Origin: Yponomeuta sedellus
Taxonomy: Eukaryota; Arthropoda; Insecta; Lepidoptera; Yponomeutidae
Assembly: GCA_934045075.1 (NCBI GenBank)
Contig: OW203721.1
Coordinates: 26,444,181-26,508,180, forward strand
Length of the DNA stretch: 64,000 nt
Direction of reading: 5' to 3'
In this document: positions 12,201-24,200 of the stretch, one piece after another
Layout: each line of letters begins with the position of its first letter
Position numbering within the stretch: position 1 is the stretch's first letter
The notes under the pieces: model-generated
Seen by the model: only the letters and a program-made list of their open reading frames with translations
The model's database searches: none
Told to the model about the DNA's origin: nothing
Position numbers and translations under genes: made by a program

Positions 12201-15200
12201 ACCCGGCCGGGGATCGAACCCGAGACCTTTGGTTTTACAGCAGCGTGCCAAACCGCTGCGCCACCGAGGCCCCTTGGTACGTACTTAATGCAGTTAGTCA
12301 ATAATCAAATATGACCAATGCTAACAAGTATTTTATTGGTTTTGGAGCATGTCAAAGTCACAAGGTACAAATAAAATTTGTAATCATTATCCTATTGCCT
12401 CAAATTTTTTAGAGCGTAGTTATTATAATAAAAATACAAATGGCGGACTTATAATCGCAGGGTTTCACGCATTTAGAAGCGCCTTCGCCGAACTTGGCGT
12501 GGTACCAGCAGTTCGGATATTTTCTGTAGCTGGATGCAGATCTCCGTGAGCTGGAACGATTGCGTGACTTGTTGGAAGAGCGTACCTTTGACCTCGATTC
12601 TCTTTTATTAAGCTGCAATTTGACGGCCTTCATATCCTTGGACAACTCATTTACGTGACGCAGAAGCTCGCTGTACAATGGGTCCGAAGCTGCAGAAGAA
12701 GAAGCCACTTGATGTCTAGGCACGACGTCGTAAACGCGATCAGCTAAATCGGTCAGCACCTGGACAGATTCCGTCGTTTGCGAAGCCACAATCGACTGAA
12801 TGTTACTTGGTAGGCGGCTTATCCATACCGAAAGCATAAAATCATCCGGAACGTTCGGTCCGGCCAGATTTTGCAAATGGCGGAAGAACTGGGAGGGTTT
12901 GCGGTCGCCTAATTCCTCTCGATCCAAAAGCTGTCGCGTCTTCTGCTGCTTAGTTGCCGACAATCTTCTGATCAACTCAGTTTTCAATTTGAGATATTTA
13001 TCAGTAGCTGGTGGACTAATAATAACATCTTCCACTTCGGCTGCATATTGCGAATCTAGTTGTGCCACCACATAATAAAATTTGGTCGCATCTGCAGTAA
13101 TATTTAAGATGGCGAATTGACTCTCCATCTGAGCGAACCAAATAGCAGGTTTTTCGGGCCAAAATACGGGCACTCTAACACCGACTCGACAAACGTCCGA
13201 AAATGTTGCATCAGACGCAGCGGCGCCGCCATCTTTACTCGACCCAGGTAAGGGCGGGGCACTGGCTTCTTTTTCACTCATTCTTCGTGTTTGCAGGGGG
13301 TCACCAGTTTAGTAAGTATGATCGTAGTAGTAGAATAGGCTTGCCTTGATAAGCGGGAATAGTGCGGGTTGCAGAAGGTGAAAGTAAGCAACACTTCAAG
13401 TCCAGTTCACACGTATAATGTTCACAAGCACAAAGCACAATCAGCACTAAAGTTTATAGAAGGAGGAGAGTGAAAGCATAGAAAAAGCAAAGCGGTACAG
13501 TCTTAGATAGCTACGTATTAACAACGTCTTAAATTCGCGTAACAAAGCGGCCGGCAAGCAACACAATGCGCAAGGGTTCCGCGTCGAGGGCTGTGTATCG
13601 ACTGGCGCGGGGCGGCGGCCCGAGGCGGCGCGAGCGCAGCCCGGCGACCTTAAAGGACCGGTCGGCTGCCGCGCCGCGCGGCGAAAACATCTACTAATAA
13701 AATAAGTTGCACTGTCCGCTGACAAAATATTAACATTTACTTATTAATCTGTTTACATTATCTATATTGATTATTTATGAAGTACATTACATGCGACATA
13801 TACTTTATAACATTCTAACGTTATTTATAAGGATGTAAGTATGTAAGTGTATAATTATCCTATATATTTATCTATCTATTTATATAACACGAAATAGTTT
13901 ATGTTACATTATACTCGTATAACTCATGCTATATATTTACACAACAAAACATGATGTAAATATTTTTTATTTGTTTATGTAATTTAACATGATGTATTTA
14001 TTTATGTATTTATATCTTTATATTTTATTATATTTAACTAATCATCTTAAAGGCTGATGCCACAGTAGGAACATGTAGAATAAACAATGAACGCAAATCT
14101 CCTCTTACCTTTAGCAGTGATGTCCTCGTAGCTCCAGAGCGGCTGGTGGGCAGGGCGGCTGGCGATGAAGTGGACCAGCGACTTGATGACGTCAGCGACG
14201 GGCATCTGCGCGGGCACATCAGGAGGCACGCCCGCCCCCGCGCCCGCTCCCGCCTCCGCTTCCGCGTCCGCTTCGTTTGTCACTATGACTGGCAACGACG
14301 GGTAATTATCTCCTTCCGCTGTGAAAAGTGAGGTAAGGTTTCTTGACGTAAAAGTTGCCGCAAATGGTAGCTCAGTTTTGATGGGTGACAGGTAATTCGA
14401 TATCAACCCTCGTATGTATGTCCCCACTGCTGGGGCATGGGTCACTTCCTACATCGCAAGAAGGTTAAGCCATACTCCACCACGGGGCCAAGTCTGGGTT
14501 GGTAAAGGATTGTAAGACAGCAACGGGCCCTACTGGCAGAAGTTATCAAGCCGCCCATAAGTTCTCTGGACATGGCTTAACGACTGCCATTACATGACAG
14601 CCGGCACCAACGGCTTGACGTCCCTTGCGAAGCACGGAAGCGCTCGGAAAAATTGCCCCTAGCGGTAGTCACGGAATGGTCACCCATCCTGCACCTGACC
14701 GCGCCTGTTGCTGCTTAACTCAAGTGACTGAATCCAATCACTCGGTTCGACTAGGCCACGAGCTCTTCAGGTAATTGACCGACTCATTAATTTAATAATA
14801 CGTTTATTGGACGTAAACTAATTAGTAACTGTCATCGCGACGCCGAGTAGCTGTGATTGGATTCAGTCAATTGAGTTAAGCAACAACAGGCGCGGTCAGG
14901 TGCAGGATGGGTGACCATTCCGTGACTACCGCTAGGGGCAATTTTTCCGAGCGCTTCCGTGCTTCGCAAGGGACGTCAAGCCGTTGGTGCCGGCTGTCAT
15001 GTAATGGCAGTCGTTAAGCCATGTCCAGAGAACTTATGGGCGGCTTGATAACTTCTGCCAGTAGGGCCCGTTGCTGTCTTACAATCCTTTACCAACCCAG
15101 ACTTGGCCCCGTGGTGGAGTATGGCTTAACCTTCTTGCGATGTAGGAAGTGACCCATGCCCCAGCAGTGGGGACATACATACGAGTGTTGATATCGAAAA

Positions 15201-18200
15201 TGTGAAACGACAATTGCTAGATCGTATTATGTTTGTAAATTGAAAACCAAGCCAAATTTGTTTGTGATTCGCGTCGTGAGGCAGCCTGTTCAGAATCAGC
15301 GGATGCTCACCTTCCGGCGTAAGTTGTGTGTCGGAGCTGAGCGAGTGAGGCGGCGCCGGCGCCGGCGCGCGCGGCGAGTGCCCGCACTGCAGGTAGCTGT
15401 CGAAGACCGGGTCCGGCTCTGCACGCCGAAGTAACCCATACAGGTTGCTTTATTAGCCAATTACTCATGGTTCTCTACGTGGCTCTACATACACCACATA
15501 CAAAATATATTTTTTTGCATTCTTTATGTCTATTGTTTTAATTTCCGGTTTGAAATTCACAGCGAATTATAAAAAAGACATGTTTTATGTACATAGTGAT
15601 GCCTATAAAAGCTAGTCTATAATATATAAATGAATCGCTCAATGTGTTGGTAAGCGCAAATCTCGAGAGCAGCTGAACCGATTTCGCTAATTCTTTTTTA
15701 GAATATTCCTTGAAGTACGAGGATGGTTCTTACGGAAAAAAATAATAATAATAAAGAATCGACTTTTAGGCGGTACGAAGTTCGGTGGGCCAGCTAGTTG
15801 TAAATAAAAATAATATTTTTTTCAATTTATATATATACTAAGTAATACAACTAACATATTTCTCTTTTACTTTCGCAAGTAGCTTGCATCTTTTGATTAA
15901 TTATGTAACTGTAACGAAATGTCATGGTGAATTGAAGGGTTCCGGACCTGTGATCTGTGGCTACTGCATGTTATTGTCCGCTGCAATTTACTGCATGCAT
16001 ATTTTGTCACAACAGAAACCGTGGAATGGTTGTCTCAATAAAGTGAACAGTAGGAGGGGTATTTCTTAATGACTGCGAATGCTTTTACATTTTATTATAT
16101 AAAATGGTTCTAGTCGTCATTACTTATTAAGTAAAATATTATTAACGATAAATTTGGTAACGTCGGGAATTAAGGTATGACGTAAAATGTTTTAAATCTT
16201 ACACTGAGTATAGATCATCGTGCACTTAGTATAAATAGTGTGCACTTAGTTACACTGAGTATAAATCAAGCTTTCCTTCAACTGAGATGAAAATACGAAA
16301 ATAATGGTTTTTTGACAAAATATGATATTTTGCAATATCAGCGACGCTAAATCCGGCAGTGGACTGGCGCAGGCTAATTATGATGATAATGTAGTAGGAG
16401 CGGTGGAGTTTTTTTTTCTCTCCATTTTTTCTCCAAAATGATGTAGATTTTGAAATGTGTAGGATTTAGCAATCGCACATGGTGCGTTTTAATTTTATAC
16501 TGTAACTAAACTTACGTCACAACATGGTGAAATGGAGTTGTATGTCAATCAATAATAACAGGTCAAAATTATAAAAACGAACAAGTTCATTAACAAGTTA
16601 TCAAAACAACAAAACAAGACGTGCGTATCGAACAAGATACCGTACAAAATGGACACCTTGTTTGTCGTGTAACGTTCCATAGAGTCGCAGTGTCTGTGCT
16701 GTTGTGAATAAAACCTTTCAAAAACCTATTTAGAGGCTAAAAATTCCACCCATGTCGGGGCTCGAACCCGCGACCTCTGGCTAACCGTGCCAGCGCTCTC
16801 CCAACTGAGCTAATGGGCGACTCACCGGCATCGGTGAAATTTCGAAGCTCTTTACAATATTTCTCTATGTTACGTACTGACCTTTACGTCGTCGTCGTCG
16901 TCAGGCTATATTAGTCCACTGCTGGACTTAGCCCTCCCCTAAAGAGCGCCACGTTGTGCTATCATAGAGGGTAACGCCCATAATCCTTACGTTGGGCATG
17001 CGGGTTGAGGATCGCAGTTCGGTGGAATTGTATTGCAGGGGGCGCTGCTGCCCACCCCCGGGTTTGTGTCCCATATGGTACGGCCACACTATCGCGATAA
17101 CGCCAAGGTTTGCGCTGTCGCGACATGTCTGGCCAAAAAATTCGTCCTATCGCGAATCATCATCGCGAATACAAACACCCTTCGCGCCGCTGTCGGTAAA
17201 ATGCCGCACATCAAAGGGTTTTGTGGCCTAAAGGCCAAAATCTTCTTATGATGTGGTCAAGCTCTTCGCCGTAGAGCGAACACGAAATGTTGTCGCGACA
17301 ACGCGAACACGAATCTTCGCCTTCAAGTGTGGCCGCAGCATTAGTCGCCTTTTGCGAGACCCGCGGGAAGAGCTTTACTTTACTTTATACTTTATTGCAG
17401 GGAAAAGCTTTTATTAAGGAGGTAGGGCATCGTCTTAGGAACCGTGGCTTTGCCTACCGCTCAGGGGCATTTTTGATGCAAAGGATATCCCTTGCTGTGC
17501 AGCGCGGTAATGCTGCCAGTGTCATGGGCACCTTTGGGTCGGAAATGTCTCGGGGCGGTTTATTTGATTGACATTATTATTATTATTATTTTATATAATT
17601 TTTGTATTATTTTTCTTTATTGCACACGAAACATTAAATAGGAAATTACATAAGAAATGAGATGTACAAAGGCGAGCTTATCTCTGTAAGAGCTTTACGT
17701 TCAACGTTTGAATAAAATGCAACTTAGTGGTGTCTGACCGGTGAAGTTGTGTCGCGCGAGCGGCAGCGCGGGCTGCGGCACGGCGCGGCCCAGCGGCGCG
17801 GCGCGCGCTGCCAGCAGCACGCGCGCCACCGTCAGGTGGTCGCGGTGCGCCGCCACCGCCACCAGCAGGTTCAGCAGCAGCTGCCGGCAGTGCTGGTGCA
17901 CCAGCCACCTGCGACCACACCCACGTCACACCATGACAATACTCAACAGGCCGCCTAGACGTTTTTTTCTCTTAGATATACATGCACACTTATGTATGGT
18001 AGCGAGACTTGGGTGTGGCAAAAGAGGCAAGAAAGTAGAACTAATGCAGTCGAAATGAGGTCCTTGAGAAGTATGTGTAAGTGTTACTTTGAATGACAGG
18101 ATACGCAATAGTCTCATTAGAGAACGTTGTGGGCTGAAAGAGGATGTAGTGACTAGAATTGAGAAAGGAATGTTGCGTTGGTTTGGACATGTGGAGAGGA

Positions 18201-21200
18201 TGAAGGAAGAACGATTGACGAAACAAAAATATATTGCGAATGTGAGTGGAAGGGCTGGTAAGGGACGTCCCAGACGGACTTACATCAACCAAATAGGGGA
18301 TGTATTAGCAAAAGGGAAAGATAAAAAGTACCCGGAACAGGCGTGCGTGCATGGAACGACTTATGAACGTTGATAAAGCGAAGGTGAAATAAAAGCTCGA
18401 TTATAGGCTTCAAAATGTAAATGTAATGACTTTAAAAAACGTCAATACGTAAAATGACTTCTCCTATCGATGTAAACTCACTAAATAAAATGTAAAAAAC
18501 CTTGGCCTTTGCATCTATGTAATAACTTATACAGCACGTACCGCCCATAACAGTTGTCTGGTACAAATACTTTGTTGTTGGGTACAAATACTAAGTACAA
18601 ATACCGCGATCAACCCCTACACTGGCACAAAATATTAATCGATTCCCAATCAAATTACATATTAGTTGCGCAAACGTCAGAACTCCGATAGGATTCGATG
18701 GGCATAATTAAATCTCTTACGTAACTACGATCGAGTGAATTAAAATCGCTACGAATGGTTAGTGCAATACTCGAAAGATAATTTGAAATCCGCACAGTCT
18801 GTTTGAGACGGACATGTAAGACATTATTTTATTTTAATTTGTAATTGTAACTAATAAATTCTAACGTTTGACATCACTTCCCATGTTCCCAGACAATGAA
18901 ATCAAAAATACGCAGTGCGAAACAAAAATAAGTTGTTTAAGTTATATGTCGGGCATCACACTAGCCATTGGTAGCCAGCATAAAAAAGTAAAAAAACAAT
19001 AATACTATAGTTATTGTAATAAAATGAGTATATTATTTTGATTAATGTGATCTTCGGATTTTATAATTAATTGATAATATTCTAAGCTTTTTTTCTAATC
19101 CTCGACTCCTCTGTGCCTGTTCTAAGTATTCACTAAAAAATTTATTACAGGGATAATCAATTTTGCGAACAACTTTCAAACTACGTAGTTAAGAGAAAAG
19201 AAAAATATATTTGAAATCTATCCCTCCGACCACAATGACTAAAGTTTACTCATTATATTACAATAACAAAAAAAAAAATGTACGGGCTGTTATACCCTTA
19301 CCGTTCATACACTATTGCTTAAAAATCCCTCCTTTAATACTCAGCCTCTCATATCAGTATTTACTCGCAATCCTCAGTCACCTCTTGAGCCACTGCTTAA
19401 TCAATACTCCGTCGCTCTAACACTGCTCCTTAATTTTCTGTATTAATTATTAATTTATTTACTTTTATTTTCGTGTAATTCAACTACTAGTACGACAAAT
19501 ACTAGTTTTATTTTTGTGTAATTCAAATTCTTTTTTTAAACGGAATCTCTTCACCCGCTCTAACAGACATGACATACATGGTTGACGTAAGAGCAGCTCA
19601 AGTGTATTGGAGGTGGTATATGCACATCTATTGGCCATTTATAATCTTATCTTAGTACATGGCTGACACCGATTTGAATATCGCTAGTATACAATTGTTT
19701 GTTGTGATGTATGACACTTGCGGAAAATATATCAAACGAGCAACATCTAGCGTTTTACCATCATATCCACACTCTGCTATTAAGCTGTAATAAAGGCGTC
19801 TACAGTCGTCGTTTACATCAATAAAGTGCACGCACCTGTTGTGGTCCATGCCGAGAAAGACGATGTGCAGCATGAGCGGCACGTGGATGGACCAGTCCAG
19901 CTCCACCCCGTCCAGAACCACGTCGCAGAGCAGCATCACCGCCACGTTGCACCTGCGGACCACCACACCTCGCTCACATACCTCCTCGACTCAAGTTGCC
20001 ACACCGGATAGCTTTTAATCTGTTTTAACCGGAACCATACCCGTGCAAGCAATTCAATTCCGTGCCTCGCAAGGCATGTTCAGCCGTCATGTAACGCCAG
20101 AGGCCGTATAGGCGGCTTAAATTGATAACTACTGACAGTAAAGCCCGCCGCTGTCTTACTATCCTCTACCAACCCGGACTTGACCCCGTGGTGGAGAGTG
20201 GCCTAATCTTCCTGCGATGCAGGAAAATACCCGTGCCCCAACACTGGGGGCATACGAGGGTTGATAGCGATACCGTACAACAAGAAACTTCTACATAGTA
20301 AGATAATTTATACAGCAGCGTCCAGTGACATTTTCACTCACACTAGATGGGTGAAGGGACCACTCTGCAGTGCCGGGACATTGTTCAAGACGATGTCGGC
20401 CCGCGCAACACCTATACCATCCTGACAGCTTATAGTCGCCTTAGCCCAAAGGAAAGATTAGTGAATACGTGCGGAGCCAACCAATCCGCGGGTTTGTTCA
20501 AGATATTTTCCTTCACGGTTAGCGTGTGGTAGCGCGAATACAAATTCGAAAAAATACATAACTTTCAAAGTAAACAAAGTTATTAGTACATGTCCGCACT
20601 GGGGATCAAATCTGGATCTCTCGCTTGAGAGTCCATTGGACTACCACCGCTCTTACAATAACATGAAGAAAAAGTACATTTATTTGAAACAACAGTCACA
20701 GACACGAAGGTACAATTAAAACTGTATGAGCTAGCAACGTGCATCTGTTAGTAGGTCGGTGTGTCGGTGACATAGCCTTAAGCAACGCGGTGAGAACATT
20801 GTAAAGTTACTCGGCTCGAGCCACTCACCAGTAACACAATACCGTCAATAAACGTGGTAGAAATATACGTCTACCAGCTGTAATATCTTTCCGTCACCGT
20901 CCATCATCTACTGTGCGGCAGAGCGAGAATGCACACGCATTCCTCTCTTCCCGTACATTAGATAGAAATACATAATACTAGTTGAGGTATGTCAGCTGCT
21001 GCAAAGGCAGCTAAGAAAACGCTGCTCTGCGTATTATGTTGAGCCCTCAGAGCTGGCTTTCAGTTAAACTTGTTTTCATGCATTTTAAGGATGCTTTACA
21101 TAGATAGATAAAACATTTAACGGCACAATACTATAAAACATACATGTGTCGTAGGAGCACCGAAAGGTAGAATGCTTACACCCGTAAGAATCAGCAATTT

Positions 21201-24200
21201 TGGTTACTATGCGAATAAGGCAAAACTTCTCTCGGAGAGAGAGTATGATATTACCACATGTTACACTTCGTCGTCAGGCTATACTAGTCCACTGCTGGAC
21301 ATAGCCCTCCCCTAAAGAGCGCCACGTTGTGCTATCATAGGGGGTAATGCCTATAATCCCCACGCTGGGCATGCGGGTTGGGGATCGCAGTTCCGTGCAA
21401 TTGTACTGCATGGGGCGCTGCTCCCCACCCCCTGGTTTGTGTCCCATAGTCGCCTTTTACAACACCCGCGGGAAGAATTGGGCCTTCCTTCCTTTACTTA
21501 AAGTATGCTTAAAAGTAAATGTAAACCAGGCCTTACCGCCAGATTTTAATCAGCACGCGGCACTGTTTGTCACAGTTGTACATTATTTCGTTTATTAATG
21601 AACACCAACAGAATGCATATACAGATTATGAATAAAGTTTTACTGGCGTAATACATACGTACACACATGCATTATATGTACAACCAAATCGATCCGCGAT
21701 AAAAAATATTAAAACATTACCAGCGACGGACGCTGTTAATCTTTTAATATTTTTTAGGGTATTTGCTTGCCAACCATGACGGGTCTACATGATTAATTCG
21801 TGACCGGTGGTAGCGGAGCGGTAGAACGCCGACTTCTCAATCGGAAGGTCGGGGGTTCGTATCCCGACATGGACAACGACTTTTTTTAAGTGACGTATAT
21901 TTGTGAAGTTATAGTAGCAATACCACTCGGTGACGGTGAAGGAAACATCGTTAAGAAACATTGGCCCAACTATAGGGCTAAATCCCAGGTCTATATTTAT
22001 AATACCTATGATTATTATGTTCGATTGGGTTTACAACCAGGCAGGATGCAACAGTCCCTGTAACTGACATAGTTGACCTTGCACGCAAAAAGAAGACAAC
22101 TAACTACCATCCATATTTCCTTGCCTTTACTATAGCACAGGGCATCCTAGTTTGGGACCAGGACAAGTGCTCGCGTTGTGCGGAAGTTGTGTGTATATTA
22201 TTATCCAAACACGAAACACAGAAAAGCCTTTCGTTAGAATATCGTCGCTTTAGATCTCTATATAACGAAAAAGTTTGCAACAATACTGCCTACGAGTAAA
22301 CAAGAAAAGAATCTTCATCAAAGAGCTACAATACAAGTTTTAATGAACTGTATAAAATTGCGTTTAACTTTGACAACTTTCCATTTATTAATCTTCAATC
22401 ACAGTTCTATTCGCTTTTCTCAACTTCATATTTCCACCTTACTCGACGATTACTAATTGCCAACTGATTGTCAACTATCAACCATTACTAATTAACAACT
22501 AACTGCCACCACTGTTTATTTTACACATACTACCCATCGCTTTTGTTTGCTTTAAAATCGAGTAACTTTGCAAAGTACCTCATCAGCCTTACGTAATGGT
22601 GCATGCAAATTATTAAATAAACGTGATTCTTTCTAAAAAATATATCTATCTCAATTGCACGCTGTATACCTATCCATCTCTAACATTAATTAGAGAACTC
22701 AAGTCATTCTTTGAAAACAATAAACTTTGATGGTCATTCAAGCAATGATTATGTTTCTATTATCTTTTTTCACTGACTCTATGTTAATCAAGCCTGTACT
22801 CGACTGCTGGAGGTCTCCCCCATATAAGTTATGTCTTCAAAAACAAACAAGTCATAATAATGAAATTTAACAAAAGTCTGGAATGAACAAAGTTGCGATT
22901 AAGTAAAGGAGATATAATATTCACCTGTAGCATCGGTTTCGAATGAAAATGTATTCTGGGAAGTTACGAGAATGTTGGATTGTATGTAATAAGATGTTAG
23001 GGGCCGTCCATTAATGACGTGATCTTTTTTTAAGCATTTTTTAACCCCCCCTCCCCCTTGGTGATACATGGTGAGGTTTAAGACAACCCCCTACCCCCCA
23101 CCCAACATCACGTGTATTTTTCGTACTTACAAAAATCTTAATTTTTTTAAAAACTAGAATTGCCTTGCGCTCGCTAGCGCGCGTGTTTAATTTATATATT
23201 AATTTCGTATCGTATATGTCATGATATATTTTTGTGTCGTTTTACTATAATACATGTAAATGTCAGGCAATCACAAGCCTGGAAGCTTGGCTTCACATAA
23301 TTATATTTGTTCTCCTTTTTATGTTAGCATATTTAAGAATATTATCTTATTTCATGTATAAAGTATAATCTTATTTTATTCTGAAATTAATTATTCGGCG
23401 CGAAAAAATAACTGGCGATCGGCGTGCCGAGCGGGCGGTCGTCGGCGGCGCGTGAGAAGGTACTTCGTTCGTTGCCTAGCAACGGCGAGTCAAGGTCACA
23501 CTACAAGCTGCTTTTCAATTTAAAAATCACGCTAAAAAATAATGAAAAAATAAATACACGTGGTATCTTTACTACACCCCCCTCCCCACTTGTGACATTT
23601 CGTGATTTTTGTCAAATCCCCCCCCCCCCCCCTTTCAAGCCTCACGTGATTTATGGACGGCCCCTTACATGTTCGAATAGAATTTCTCTCTATATTGCGA
23701 AGTCCACACGGACTTAAGCTGGAAGGGATTTGAGCGAAGCACGTTACGCAACAAAATCGTATGTTATGTATGATGCATAGAAATGTACCTAATTCCAAAG
23801 CGAGCTTTCGCACGAGAACTCCTGCTTTCTTTATTATATTAAATGATGATTCAAAATTTAATTTCTAAGCACCTGCCATTACCCACATTCCTGCGCACGT
23901 TCAAGACTGGTTTTACACATCTGTAATACGTAATAGGAAAACTGAATTGTGAATGTCATAATCGCCATTAGATACGAAAGTATGTTTTCTTTTTTAATGA
24001 GACAAATTTAATGATGTAGGTATTTACATGATGTAGATCTGTGGGAATAGAGTAGATTGAGTGAAAAGGGCGATACATAGTGCTAAAAACTTTTTAAAAT
24101 TAAGCGTGATTTTTGGCAACCTGCAAAGCGAAATAACGTGTGGCCGTGATGGATTAAAATGGGTAGTATTAAAATCAAAAGAATAGAGCAATGCAGTTAC

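Larger units (their letters stand above)
14319..15310 (-). other. fry intron 9, almost filled by an inverted SINE pair
   Basis: The 992-nt intron holds two 346-bp arms and a 111-nt loop, leaving 112 nt after the donor and 77 nt before the acceptor. Donor gtgagc and acceptor ttcacag look normal. Confidence 0.9.

Noticed and set aside
14850..14960. Possible 5S rRNA gene
   Set aside because: Only the internal promoter-like part resembles 5S; the flanks and the long tail are SINE-specific.
19652..19835. Minus-strand frame continuing from fry exon 7 into the intron
   Set aside because: A good donor at 19835 and phase agreement with exon 8 show it is read-through.
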